A DNA stretch of 64,000 nucleotides from Comamonas sp. lk (GCF_900564145.1 NZ_UOOB01000001.1:3660754-3724753); one strand, 5' to 3'. Positions 17,670 through 26,318 are shown, counted from the stretch's first letter. Translations and numbers: made by a program. The notes: generated from the sequence alone by a model not told the origin.

Positions 17670-18826
17670 ATGCCTAACCAGCAAGATCGCGACCAGTTTG
17701 CACCGCCCCGCCCCAAGGGCCGGGTGCGCTCCTGGACGCTCGCCCTGGCCGCGCACGGGCTGCTGATAGGCGCCCTGCTGTGGACGGTACGCCCCCTCAA
17801 GCAAATCGATGAAGCCATGGTTCAGGCCGAGGTCTGGAGCAGTTCGGCCCCGGCATCGGCCGCCGTCGCACCGACTCCACCTGTGCCCTCACCACCACCC
17901 GAACCCTCTCCCGCACCAGAACCGGCTCCCGTGCTCCGCTCTCCGCCCCACTGTAGTCGCCCCTCCCCCCGCCCAAACCCCAGGTGCAGGACGACGACCA
18001 CGAAGCCGAGATCGCGCTGCAAAAGAAGAAAAAGCTGGAGCAGCAAAAGAAGGAAAAGGCCGAGCAGCAAGCCCGTGAAGAGCGGGAAAAAGAACGCCAG
18101 GAAAAGCTGGACAAGGAAAAGGCTGACAAGCAGGAAAAGGCGCGCAAGGAAAAGCTGGAGAAGGAAAAAGCCGAGAAGGCAGACAAGGCCGAAAAGGAAC
18201 GCCAGGAAAAACTGGAGCGCGAGAAAAAAGACAAGGCCGAGAAAGCGGCCAAGGACAAGGCAGCCAAGGAAAAAGCCGAAAAGGAAAAGGCAGAGAAAGA
18301 CAAGGCCGATAAGGCGGAAAAAGCCGCCAAGGACAAGGCTGACAAGGAAAAGGCCGCAAAGGACGCCAAGGAAAAGGCCGCAAAGGACGCCAAGGAAAAA
18401 GCGGCAAAAGAAGCCAAGGACGCCAAAGACGCAGAAGCCCGCCGCAAGGCCGAGCTGGCCCGGCTGCAAGGTCTGGCCGGCGGCAGCGGCGGCTCGGACC
18501 ACAGCGGCAGCGGTGGCAGCCGCAGCGGCGGTGCAGGCAGCAGCGCCAACGGCGGCCCCTCTGCAGGTTATGGCGCCAAGGTGGCGGCACGCGTCAAGCC
18601 CAATATCGTCTATCCCGACGCCATCAGCGGCAACCCGCGTGCCGAAGTGCGCGTGCGCACGGCCCCGGACGGCACGATTACCGGTGCGACGATTTCCAAG
18701 TCCAGCGGCAATCCTTCCTGGGATGAAGCCGTGGTGCGCGCCCTGCAAAAGACCGACAAGCTGCCGCGCGATATCGACGGCAAGGTGCCCTCCGAACTGG
18801 TCATCGGCTTCAGGCCGCAGGACTGA
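17670..18826 (+). pseudogene. tolA: tolA, interrupted by a frame change in the Pro-rich linker
   Basis: The N-terminal part (17670 to about 17948) encodes a cytoplasmic lead, one membrane helix (LALAAHGLLIGALLW) and a Pro-rich start of the linker. The rest is in another frame to 18826: a Lys/Ala/Glu coiled coil of about 150 residues, a Gly/Ser linker, and a TonB-like domain (NPRAEVRVRTAPDG, WDEAVVRAL). Between them the frames pass through TVVAPPP in the third frame. Dropping one C from the CCCC at 17946-17949 and one from the six C at 17965-17970 restores a continuous protein reading PPTVVAPPPPKPQVQDDD. This may be a sequencing error in C homopolymers or a true mutation; tolA loss would weaken the outer membrane. 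Confidence 0.85.
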
Positions 18827-18866
18827 GCTGACGCCGACCATGGCAGCCTGGCTGCCGCACCAGTCA

Positions 18867-18904
18867 AAAGGGTTGAAGACATTGAGGTCTTCAACCCTTT
18901 TTTA
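18867..18904 (+). terminator. Rho-independent terminator after tolA
   Basis: Perfect 14-base arms AAAGGGTTGAAGAC (18867-18880) and GTCTTCAACCCTTT around ATTGAG, followed by a T-run. It closes the ybgC-tolQRA unit, so tolB and pal are not co-transcribed here. Confidence 0.93.
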
Positions 18905-19028
18905 TTGGCTGCGCACTCGTTGCGCAGCAAGCTCCCCACCCCGCTGATACTGATGGAGTTACGCCTTGATGCCAGGCGATCACAGGCACTTCAAGCGCTA
19001 GGACCGCCAGAGTTCGGCAGCAGCGCCC

Positions 19029-19592
19029 TTATTTGGGCAGCAGCACTTTGTCGATCACGTGAATGACGCCATTCGATTGATAGACGTCTGCAATGGTCAC
19101 CGTGGCGGTTCCGCCTTTTTCATCGGTCAGCATGATTTTCTTGCCGCTGGATTTGGCTGTCAGCATGCCGCCGCTGACGGTTTTCACCATGGCCTGGCCC
19201 TTACCTTCCTTGATCATCTTGCTCAGGGCTGCAGCATCCCACTTGCCGGCCACCACGTGGTAGGTGAGGATGGTCGTCAGCATCCCCTTGTTTTCGGGCT
19301 TCAGCAAGGTATCGACCGTGCCTGCAGGCAAAGCGTCAAATGCAGCATTGGTAGGCGCGAACACGGTAAACGGACCAGGGCCTTTGAGCGTATCGACCAG
19401 GCCCGCAGCTTTGACGGCGGCGACCAATGTGGTGTGGTCTTTGGAGTTGACCGCGTTGTCGATGATGTCCTTGGATGGCAGCATGGGCGCGCCTCCGACC
19501 ATCACATCCGCCATGGCTGCAACGGATGCAGCAGACATGACGGCTACCAGGCTGAACGAGGCCACTTTACGGACAGTTTGAATCGAGATCAT
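19029..19592 (-). CDS. Secreted fasciclin-domain protein
   Basis: A 187-residue exported protein: a signal peptide (about residues 1-28, ending VAAMA) and one fasciclin (FAS1) domain. The H1 motif TVFAPTNAAFDALP, the central LTYHVVAGK and H2 region VIHVIDKVLLP are clear. FAS1 domains mediate adhesion; the mycobacterial MPT70/MPT83 proteins of this fold are controlled by SigK-RskA, and here a similar sigma/anti-sigma pair lies directly upstream on the same strand. AAGGAG seven bases before the ATG at 19592 fixes the start. A 230-base gap precedes it, so it may have its own promoter. Confidence 0.9.
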   Translation of the reverse strand: MISIQTVRKVASFSLVAVMSAASVAAMADVMVGGAPMLPSKDIIDNAVNSKDHTTLVAAVKAAGLVDTLKGPGPFTVFAPTNAAFDALPAGTVDTLLKPENKGMLTTILTYHVVAGKWDAAALSKMIKEGKGQAMVKTVSGGMLTAKSSGKKIMLTDEKGGTATVTIADVYQSNGVIHVIDKVLLPK

Positions 19593-19822
19593 GGAATGCT
19601 CCTTGATATAGCAGGCGAAAAAAGATGCCGGCTGAAAGGAATACGCAGCCCATCCACTGCTGGATTCATTGAATTTTTCTATCTGATTGGCGCAGACCAC
19701 AGCCAAACCTTGGCGTATTGAGCCTGGCGTCAACTGCGCCGAACTCTTGCGCTCAACAGTGCAAGAGCAAAGGGCATCACATGACAGAGCCTGCCCTGAG
19801 CCGGGCAAGCATCGACCTAGCT

Positions 19823-20569
19823 CTAGATTTGCACGGCCCGACCAATGAACTGTATGGGCCCGGTTGGGCGCCCTATCGGCGAGCCGCCGGCAGGCTCCAG
19901 TGTCAGCTCGAACAGTTGATTGGGCTGCAGAGGCGGCAGCTTGTCGACCGGCACCTCGATGGCCTCACCCGGCTTCACCAGGCCTAGCGATACCGGGGCG
20001 CTCCAGCCGTCGGCCTTGGTCCAGAACTGCAGGGATTTCTCCGCCGGCACGGTGTCGGTACCCAACGGCACCAGACGCAACCGTCCTTCGGCTTGCGCTT
20101 GCACCAGCCAGCCCGGCGATTGGCTCTGCGGTGCGGCCAGAACCACGAAGTAACGTGGTGCGGCGGGCGGTGTAGTTTCGCGCACCAGCAGCACGGCGGC
20201 CAGCACGGCCGCGGCAGCAAAGCCGCTGCCGGCCAAACCGCGCCAAAGCGCCAGACTGTCCCACTGCCACCAGCGGCTGCGCGAAGTTTCAAGCTGAAGG
20301 CGGCGGCTGGCGGGTGCAATGCTTGCGGCAATGCGCTGCCACAAGCCAGCCCCCGGGTTGACCGCTTCTGCCAACGCGGTCAAGGGCAACAGGCGTTGCT
20401 CCCAAGCCTCGACGGCAGAGCGCAGTGCCGGCTCATGCGGCAAACGGGCTCCGACGGAACGGCGCTGGTTGGCATCGAGCGTGCCCAGCACATACTCGCC
20501 GGCCAGCGTCTGCAGCTCGTCTTGGTTGCCGTCGTCCATGGGCTGTGCCGGGGTGTGATCGCCGCTCAT
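19823..20569 (-). CDS. RskA-like anti-sigma factor
   Basis: A 248-residue membrane-anchored anti-sigma factor. The N-terminal cytoplasmic part contains LAGEYVLGTLDANQRR, typical of the RskA/anti-sigma-K group, followed by a helical region, one membrane helix near residues 108-124 (AAAAVLAAVLLV) and a periplasmic RskA domain of about 120 residues. It should hold the adjacent sigma factor inactive until an envelope or redox signal leads to its proteolysis; that mechanism is known for the family and inferred here. The ATG at 20569 overlaps the sigma stop (ATGA), indicating coupled translation in a balanced ratio. Confidence 0.88.
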   Translation of the reverse strand: MSGDHTPAQPMDDGNQDELQTLAGEYVLGTLDANQRRSVGARLPHEPALRSAVEAWEQRLLPLTALAEAVNPGAGLWQRIAASIAPASRRLQLETSRSRWWQWDSLALWRGLAGSGFAAAAVLAAVLLVRETTPPAAPRYFVVLAAPQSQSPGWLVQAQAEGRLRLVPLGTDTVPAEKSLQFWTKADGWSAPVSLGLVKPGEAIEVPVDKLPPLQPNQLFELTLEPAGGSPIGRPTGPIQFIGRAVQI

Positions 20570-21144
20570 TGCATGCATTCTCGAAGTGCGCGCAGTCCGC
20601 GCTGAATCCAGGCCTTTACCGTACCCAGAGGAGCTTGCACTCGCGCGGCAATTTCGCTGTGAGTGCAGCCGTCGACATAGGCATGCAGCAGGCAGGCTCG
20701 GCGTGCCGGCTCCAGACCGTCCAGGCAATGGCCCAGGCGTCCTAGCGCGGCATGCCGCGCCAGCTCGTCCCCACTGTCCTGCCAAGCCGCCAGTGCGGAC
20801 TGGGCATCCTGGTACGCGGCGGCAGGCTCGTCCAGCACGGTCTCGCGAGCGCCGTCCCGCACCCGGTTCAGCGCCGCATGCCGCACCAGGCTGTAAATCC
20901 AGCCCCGCCCGGCTCCACGGCCTGCGTCAAAGCTGGATGCACGACTCCAGATGGTCACGAAAGCATCGTGCAACACGTCTTCGGCCGTGGCGCGGTCGCG
21001 CACTATGCGCAGGGCCACGCCCAGCAGATAGCGCGATTCGCGCTCATAGATGCGCCGCAAGGCCTCGCTATCGCCACGCGCACAGGCCTGTAGCGCAGCG
21101 TCATGATCGAAAGCGTCGTCGTTGAGGGCGGCAGCAGCTGGCAC
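20566..21144 (-). CDS. ECF sigma factor, SigK-like
   Basis: A 192-residue extracytoplasmic-function sigma-70 factor. Region 2 (ALRRIYERESRYLLGVALRIV, then ATAEDVLHDAFVTIW) and region 4 (HSEIAARVQAPLGTVKAWIQRGLRALRE, shown by its key residues) are both intact. The start is uncertain: a GTG at 21144 gives a normal length, whereas the frame is open to a TTG at 21204 with an unusual hydrophobic lead. Its stop overlaps the RskA-like gene. It begins immediately after the DUF3455 lipoprotein gene on the same strand, so sensor, sigma and probable targets form one locus. Confidence 0.87.
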   Translation of the reverse strand: MPAAAALNDDAFDHDAALQACARGDSEALRRIYERESRYLLGVALRIVRDRATAEDVLHDAFVTIWSRASSFDAGRGAGRGWIYSLVRHAALNRVRDGARETVLDEPAAAYQDAQSALAAWQDSGDELARHAALGRLGHCLDGLEPARRACLLHAYVDGCTHSEIAARVQAPLGTVKAWIQRGLRALRECMQ

Positions 21145-21207
21145 GAGGAAGAAGGGGTGGAGAAGAAAGAAGATCCTTCTCCAGTGTAGCCGCGCGACCG
21201 CCAAGAC

Positions 21208-21786
21208 TTACATGGGTTTCCAGAAGATGTAGTCGGCCTGATACCGAACCGTGGTTTTCTGGCCCTTGCTTGCTTCGGTGCAAGGCTTGTCGGCAGGGGC
21301 CACTCCGCCTTGCAGCGCCACGCGCTGGATATAGCTCACGCCCACCAGATCACCGCTGCCCATGGCCGGATTGGCCTTGACCAGCTGATAGGGAAGATTG
21401 CCGGGACCAGAAGGTGCCACGGCAAGCTGCGTGGCGGTGAGTTTGGAGCCGTCGCTGGCTTCCCAGGTGGCTGGCGGGCCGTAGTAGCGGCCGACCTGCT
21501 TGCCGGCCCGGTTCTTCAGCACGGCTTCGGGACCGACAAAAACCCATTCGGTCTGACCGACTGCACCGGCCTTGTCCCGGCATTCGTAGGTGATGTCGCC
21601 GCTGCCAACGGTTTCCCAGGCCACTTTATGCCCCGCCGGAACCTGAATAGACGCGGGCAGCGAAGCCTGCGAAAAGGCTGGGGCCTGCTGGCGCATCGAG
21701 CCGCAGGCGGTGAGCAGGGCCGCGGCCGCGGCCGTGGCGGCGGTAGCGATGGCGGCAAGACGGGGAGCGGTACGGGTGGTCGACAT
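21208..21786 (-). CDS. DUF3455-family lipoprotein
   Basis: A 192-residue exported protein with a lipobox-like end to its signal peptide (LLTACGS, about residues 23-29). The body carries features of DUF3455: VPAGHKVAWE, a YECRD segment, GRYYGPPATWEASDGS and SYIQRVALQGGVAP followed by a conserved Cys. Function is unknown; family members are often secreted and linked to ECF sigma genes. GGAG eight bases upstream supports the ATG at 21786. The stop lies four bases before the longest possible sigma frame, so it probably heads the same transcript. Confidence 0.82.
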   Translation of the reverse strand: MSTTRTAPRLAAIATAATAAAAALLTACGSMRQQAPAFSQASLPASIQVPAGHKVAWETVGSGDITYECRDKAGAVGQTEWVFVGPEAVLKNRAGKQVGRYYGPPATWEASDGSKLTATQLAVAPSGPGNLPYQLVKANPAMGSGDLVGVSYIQRVALQGGVAPADKPCTEASKGQKTTVRYQADYIFWKPM

Positions 21787-21935
21787 GTCGGTTCTCCAAT
21801 CAGCAGGTTTTGGGGAGGTACTGGAGCAGCACTTTTTTGTGTTGCTACAGCTACTACCCGCGAGCAGGTGGTTTGGATGCAGCCGATGCGAAAAAATTTT
21901 CAAATAAATTCAAAGCTGCAAAGCTGCCTGGCAGC

Positions 21936-22691
21936 TCAGCGTTCCAAACCCATATAAATCCCCAGCACCAGCAGGCTGAGCATCAGGATTTTCTTGAATA
22001 CCGCTGGCGAGAGCTTTTCACGCAGGGCCTCGCCCCAACGCATGCCCGCCAAAGCGGGAATCAGCATCAGCGCTGACAACAGCCAGGCAAGGCTGCCCGA
22101 ACCCATCTGCCCCTGACCCAGCCACAGCATGCCCGCGCCCAGCGCCAGCGTGGAGACCGTAAAGCACAGGCCCATGGCCTGCATCAGTGCCGGGCGCGCC
22201 AGGCCCAGCGATTGCAGAAACGCCACCGCCGGCACGACAAAAACACCGGTCAGCGCCGTGATCACGCCCGTCACCGTGCCCGCGACCAGACCCAGCCAGG
22301 CCTGATGGGCCAGCGGCAGCTGCAGACTGGGGCCCCACAGGCCCCAAAGGGCATAGACCACCAGCGCCAGCCCCAAAGCCATGCGCGCTGCCGGCAAGCT
22401 GCCGACGCCGCCCCAGCAGACCATGCCGCCCAGCGTGCCCAGCACAATGCCCAGTTGCATCCAACCCAGACGGGCCAACAAGGGCCGCAACATGCCCGTC
22501 GGCCGTATCTGCATCACATTGCTCACCAGCGAAGGCAGCAACAGCAGGGCCGCCGCCTGGGCCGGGGGCATGAACAAGGCCAGCAGCGCCATGGACACGG
22601 TTGGCAGGCCCAGACCCACTACACCTTTGACCAGCCCGGCCAGAGCAAACACCGCCACTGCGGCAGCCGCCATCCATATTGCATCCAGCAT
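21936..22691 (-). CDS. TauE/SafE family membrane permease
   Basis: A 251-residue inner-membrane protein with about eight hydrophobic helices and the family's repeated glycine-rich starts (LAGLVKGVVGLGLPTVSMALL at the first, and VAGTVTGVITALTGVFVVP at the second half; key residues G-x-G-x-P). TauE/SafE proteins export sulfite, sulfoacetate or related organic anions. The substrate here is unknown. The ATG at 22691 has AAGG eight bases upstream; a TTG at 22697 is less likely. It is divergent from a LysR regulator, which may control it. Confidence 0.87.
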   Translation of the reverse strand: MLDAIWMAAAAVAVFALAGLVKGVVGLGLPTVSMALLALFMPPAQAAALLLLPSLVSNVMQIRPTGMLRPLLARLGWMQLGIVLGTLGGMVCWGGVGSLPAARMALGLALVVYALWGLWGPSLQLPLAHQAWLGLVAGTVTGVITALTGVFVVPAVAFLQSLGLARPALMQAMGLCFTVSTLALGAGMLWLGQGQMGSGSLAWLLSALMLIPALAGMRWGEALREKLSPAVFKKILMLSLLVLGIYMGLER

Positions 22692-22838
22692 CAGCAAGCC
22701 TTCATATTTTCCGAACTATAGAACCGGCTTTCTGCATGCACCAAAAGCCCACAGGCGCAGATAATCTGCCGATAACCAGGCTTTGACCAACGGGATTTAT
22801 CCAACACAGACTTAGCCCCTACCTGATACTCCAGCGGT

Positions 22839-23762
22839 ATGCGCTTTGACCTGACCGATCTTCAGCTTTTTGTTCACATCCTCGACAGCGGCACCATGAC
22901 GGCGGCGGCCCAGCGCTCGCACATCACTCTGGCTTCGGCCAGCGAGCGGGTGCGCGGCATGGAGGCCCAGCTGGGCTGCGCCCTGCTGATGCGCCAGGCG
23001 CGCGGCGTCCAGCCCACGGCGGCCGGCCACACTCTGGGCCAGCATGCGCGCCAGGTTTTGGCGCAAATGCAAAGCCTGCGCGGTGCCATGGGCGAATTCG
23101 GGGCCGGGCTGGCCGGCCAGATACGGCTGCGCGGCAACACCTCGGCCGTGCGCGAGCATTTACCGCTGGCCGTCAGCGGCTTTTTGCTGCAGCACCCGCA
23201 GATTGCGTTGGAGTTGCAGGAATGCGCCAGCGGCGAGCTGCTGGCGGCCCTGCGCCAGGGTCTGTGTGATATAGGCATTGCCGCCTGGGACGGTCTGGAT
23301 GCCCAGATGCTCAAAGGACTGCATTGCCAACCCTGGCGGCCCGACCCGTTGGTGGCCGTGCTCCCTCTGGGCCACGCGCTGGCCGGTGCCGCCCGGCTTT
23401 CACTGGCCGATCTGCTGGACAGTAACTGGGTCGGCCTGCCGCGCGAATCGGCCCTGGCCCTGCTTTTGCAAACCCAGGCCCGGCAGCTCAACGGCCGTCT
23501 GCTGCGCATGCAGGTGCAGCTGCCGCACTTTGAAGGCCTGTGCCAGTTGGTGGGCCAGAATGTGGGCCTGACGGTGCTGCCCCTGGCCGCCGTGCAGCGC
23601 CATGCAGCCCGCACCGGCGTGGTCGCCGTGCCCCTGGCCGATGCCTGGGCCAGACGCCAGTTGCTGATCTGCACGCCGCAAGCAACGGGCACAGCGCCGA
23701 AATCCCCGGCCACGGTGCAGCTGCTGGTGGCGCATTTGCTGAAGACTGCCACAGCGGCGTAG
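22839..23762 (+). CDS. LysR-family transcriptional regulator
   Basis: A 307-residue LysR regulator: the N-terminal winged helix (LTDLQLFVHILDSGTMTAAAQ, key pattern L-F-x3-x-D-S-G-T-x-T-x-A-A) with the recognition helix around ASASERVRGMEAQLG, and an effector-binding domain from about residue 90. It is transcribed away from the TauE/SafE permease, with 147 bases between the two starts, the classic layout for a regulator of the divergent gene. No strong ribosome site precedes the ATG at 22839. Confidence 0.9.
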   Translation: MRFDLTDLQLFVHILDSGTMTAAAQRSHITLASASERVRGMEAQLGCALLMRQARGVQPTAAGHTLGQHARQVLAQMQSLRGAMGEFGAGLAGQIRLRGNTSAVREHLPLAVSGFLLQHPQIALELQECASGELLAALRQGLCDIGIAAWDGLDAQMLKGLHCQPWRPDPLVAVLPLGHALAGAARLSLADLLDSNWVGLPRESALALLLQTQARQLNGRLLRMQVQLPHFEGLCQLVGQNVGLTVLPLAAVQRHAARTGVVAVPLADAWARRQLLICTPQATGTAPKSPATVQLLVAHLLKTATAA

Positions 23763-23810
23763 TCATAGCACTTCATGGTGAAAAGCGCTATGCAGGACAA
23801 TAGCGCCATC

Positions 23811-25178
23811 ATGACCCTCAAAGCCCCCGAACTCTTGCTGCCCGCCGGCTCGCTCGACAAGATGCGCGCCGCCTACGACTTTGGCGCCGACGCCGTGTAC
23901 GCCGGCCAGCCGCGCTACTCCCTGCGCGCGCGCAACAACGAATTCCGCCTGGAGCAAATCGGCCAGGGCATTGCCGAAGCGCACGCGCGCGGCAAGAAGT
24001 TCTTCCTGACCAGCAATCTGATTGCCCACAACGACAAGGTCCGCACCTATCTGCGCGACATCGAACCCATCATCGCCATGAAGCCGGACGCCATGATCAT
24101 GGCCGACCCCGGCCTCATCATGATGGTCAAGGAAAAGTGGCCCGAGCAGGTCATTCACCTGTCCGTGCAGGCCAACACCACCAACCACGCTACCGTGAAG
24201 TTCTGGCAGAAGATGGGCGTGGAGCGCATCATTCTGTCGCGCGAGCTCTCCCTGGACGAGATCGAGAAGATCCGTCAGGAATGCCCGGACATGGAGCTGG
24301 AAGTCTTCGTGCACGGCGCGCTGTGCATTGCCTATTCCGGCCGTTGCCTGCTGAGCGGCTACTTCAACCGCCGCGACCCCAACCAGGGCACTTGCACCAA
24401 TGCCTGCCGCTGGGACTACAAGACGCATGACGCCAATGTAGACCCCAACACCGGCGAAGCCCTGGGCCAGACCATGGAAAACGGTTTCAACTTCGAAGAC
24501 GCCAAGAACGATCTGGACAATCAGTTCAGCAGCACCTGCGGCGACCAGAAGCGCCACCCCAAGGCCGACGCCATCTACCTGCTGGAAGAAAAAGGCCGTC
24601 CCGGCGAGATGATGCCCATCATGGAAGATGAGCACGGCACCTACATCATGAATTCCAAGGACTTGCGCGCCGTGGAGCATGTGGAGCGCCTGACCAAGAT
24701 CGGCGTCGATTCGCTCAAGATCGAAGGCCGCACCAAGAGCCTGTACTACGTGGCTCGCACCGCGCAGACCTACCGCCGCGCCATTGACGATGCCGTGGCC
24801 GGTCGCCCCTTCAACCCCGAGCTGATCACCGAGCTCGAAGGTCTGGCCAACCGCGGTTACACCGGCGGCCTGATGGAGCGCCGCCCCGCCAACGACTACC
24901 AGAACTACGAAACCGGCCACAGCGTGCTGCAGCGCAGCCACTTTGTGGGCGCGGTACGTGGCTACGCCGACGGTATGGCCGAAGTGGAAACCATGAACCG
25001 CTTTGCGGTGGGCGACACCATCGAAGTCATTCACCCCCAAGGCAACCGCCAGATCAAACTGGAGCAAATGTTCGACCTTGAAGGCAAGCCGGTGCAGGTC
25101 GCCCAGGGCAACCCCATCCGCGTGCGCATTCCGCTGGAAGGCCCGGTCGAAGGTGCGCTGATTTCGCGTCTGCTGTAA
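23811..25178 (+). CDS. trhP: U32 family protein TrhP (YegQ), tRNA hydroxylation
   Basis: A 455-residue peptidase-U32-like protein closely resembling E. coli YegQ/TrhP: ELLLPAG, GADAVYAGQPRYSLRARNNEF, HLSVQANTTNHATVKFW and KIEGRTKS follow it almost residue for residue (written here in short pieces). Four conserved cysteines in CIAYSGRCLLSG and GTCTNACRW form a likely Fe-S site. TrhP makes the 5-hydroxyuridine needed for wobble U34 modification of tRNA, using prephenate. The ATG at 23811 gives the family N-terminus; in-frame ATGs at 23775 and 23790 also exist. Terminated by a hairpin at 25200. Confidence 0.9.
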   Translation: MTLKAPELLLPAGSLDKMRAAYDFGADAVYAGQPRYSLRARNNEFRLEQIGQGIAEAHARGKKFFLTSNLIAHNDKVRTYLRDIEPIIAMKPDAMIMADPGLIMMVKEKWPEQVIHLSVQANTTNHATVKFWQKMGVERIILSRELSLDEIEKIRQECPDMELEVFVHGALCIAYSGRCLLSGYFNRRDPNQGTCTNACRWDYKTHDANVDPNTGEALGQTMENGFNFEDAKNDLDNQFSSTCGDQKRHPKADAIYLLEEKGRPGEMMPIMEDEHGTYIMNSKDLRAVEHVERLTKIGVDSLKIEGRTKSLYYVARTAQTYRRAIDDAVAGRPFNPELITELEGLANRGYTGGLMERRPANDYQNYETGHSVLQRSHFVGAVRGYADGMAEVETMNRFAVGDTIEVIHPQGNRQIKLEQMFDLEGKPVQVAQGNPIRVRIPLEGPVEGALISRLL

Positions 25179-25199
25179 GCTCTGACCACGCTGTTTGCC

Positions 25200-25231
25200 A
25201 ACGCCCCATACGCTGGGGCGTTTCTCTTTTT
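25200..25231 (+). terminator. Rho-independent terminator after trhP
   Basis: Arms AACGCCCCA (25200-25208) and TGGGGCGTT (25214-25222) with a 5-base loop, then a T-rich run to 25231. A degenerate repeat copy (ATAGCATGTAGCGCTTG, 25232-25248) follows at once. Confidence 0.85.
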
Positions 25232-25331
25232 TTATAGCATGTAGCGCTTGTATTTATTGAACATCAGACCTTTTTCATGCTCAAACATAGATGCAACGTG
25301 CGCTAGCTGCTCCTCATTCAAGAAGCACCCC

Positions 25332-26195
25332 ATGGAACTCCAAATTGACGCCGGCCTCAAGGCCTATATCGACCCGCTGACCGCCGACGAACACGAATCG
25401 CTGGAGCGCAGCATCCTCGCCGAAGGCTGCCGCGATGCGCTGGTGGTCTGGGGCGAGTTGCTGATCGACGGCCACAACCGCTACGGCATCTGCCAAAAGC
25501 ACGGTCTGCCCTTCAACACCATCCAGGCCACGCAGTTCAAGACCATGGACGATGTGCATCTGTGGATGATCGACCAGCACCTGGGCCGCCGCTCGGTGTC
25601 GGACTTCCAGCGCGGCGTGCTGGCCTTGCGCAAGCGCGAGATCATCGCCTCGCGCCGCGCTGCGGCTGCTGCCGCCGTGAACGCGGCCAAGGCAGAAGCC
25701 GGAGAGCAATCTGCGGAGGCACCTTGGGAAGGCGATACCGACCCCGTTGTCGCCCAGGCCCTGGCCAGTGTGGCCAAGGTGCCCGACGAGGCACTGGACA
25801 CCCGCGAGGCCCTGGCCCGCGCCGCCCGTCTCTCGGCCGGCCAGGTCAAGATGATCGAGACGATTCAGGAAAAAGCCGCGCCCGAAGTGGTGGCCGCCGT
25901 CAAGGCCGGCGAGCTGTCGCTGAACGCCGCCGCCGTGGTCGCCACCCTGCCCGAAGAAGAGCAGCAAGCCGTAGCCGCCGAAGGTGCCGATGCCCTGAAG
26001 CAAGCCGCCAAGCGCGTGCGTGACGCCAGGAAAAAGCCCAAGGCCGCCAAGCCCGAAGCCGATGAATCGGCAGAGGCCGCACCCGCCGCCAGCCCCGAGG
26101 AATTGCAAGCCCGCGTGAGCGAGCTGCAGGCCGAAAACGAGCGCCTGCGCCAACAGGTCAAGGCGCTGCAGGACTTGCTGGCCGAACAAGCCTAA
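25332..26195 (+). CDS. ParB-like nuclease-domain protein with C-terminal coiled coil
   Basis: A 287-residue protein. Residues about 5-90 resemble the ParB/Spo0J N-terminal domain: IDPLTADEHESLERSI, then DALVVWGELLIDGHNRYGIC. A helical middle follows, with Ala-rich segments, and the last 60 residues form a heptad-like coiled coil (LQARVSELQAENERLRQQV). There is no ParA gene alongside and no parS-like site was recognised, so it is more likely a stand-alone DNA-binding or NTP-using protein than a partition protein. The ATG at 25332 is preferred; upstream in-frame residues are Cys/Ser-rich and unrelated. Confidence 0.72.
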   Translation: MELQIDAGLKAYIDPLTADEHESLERSILAEGCRDALVVWGELLIDGHNRYGICQKHGLPFNTIQATQFKTMDDVHLWMIDQHLGRRSVSDFQRGVLALRKREIIASRRAAAAAAVNAAKAEAGEQSAEAPWEGDTDPVVAQALASVAKVPDEALDTREALARAARLSAGQVKMIETIQEKAAPEVVAAVKAGELSLNAAAVVATLPEEEQQAVAAEGADALKQAAKRVRDARKKPKAAKPEADESAEAAPAASPEELQARVSELQAENERLRQQVKALQDLLAEQA

Positions 26196-26220
26196 GCCCG
26201 GCGACGCCCCACAAGACACG

Positions 26221-26266
26221 CAGCCTCCTCAGCTGGCAAACGCCGGCCGAGGAGGCTGTTGTTTTT
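26221..26266 (+). terminator. Terminator after the ParB-like gene
   Basis: Arms CAGCCTCCTC (26221-26230) and GAGGAGGCTG (26249-26258) enclose an 18-base loop and are followed by TTGTTTTTT. Confidence 0.75.
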
Positions 26267-26293
26267 TGCGCTGGCACATAACCACATACAGCC

Positions 26294-26318
26294 AAATGAC
26301 AGCCATTCTCATTAATAT
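26294..26318 (+). promoter_or_regulatory. Candidate Fur box upstream of the TonB-dependent receptor
   Basis: The stretch contains AAATGACAG followed by CATTCTCATTAAT, close to the Fur consensus built from NATNAT hexamers. It lies about 115 bases before the receptor ATG, a reasonable promoter position. Not confirmed by alignment to other Fur sites. Confidence 0.5.

Noticed and set aside
17940..17975. Programmed ribosomal frameshift in tolA
   Set aside because: The simplest repair needs two separate one-base changes through a third frame, with no slippery heptamer or stimulatory structure recognised; error or mutation is more likely.
18000..18440. Tandem repeats of AAGGAAAAGGC-like units as a microsatellite or repeat element
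   Set aside because: They are codons of the Lys/Ala/Glu coiled coil of TolA, not an independent repeat.
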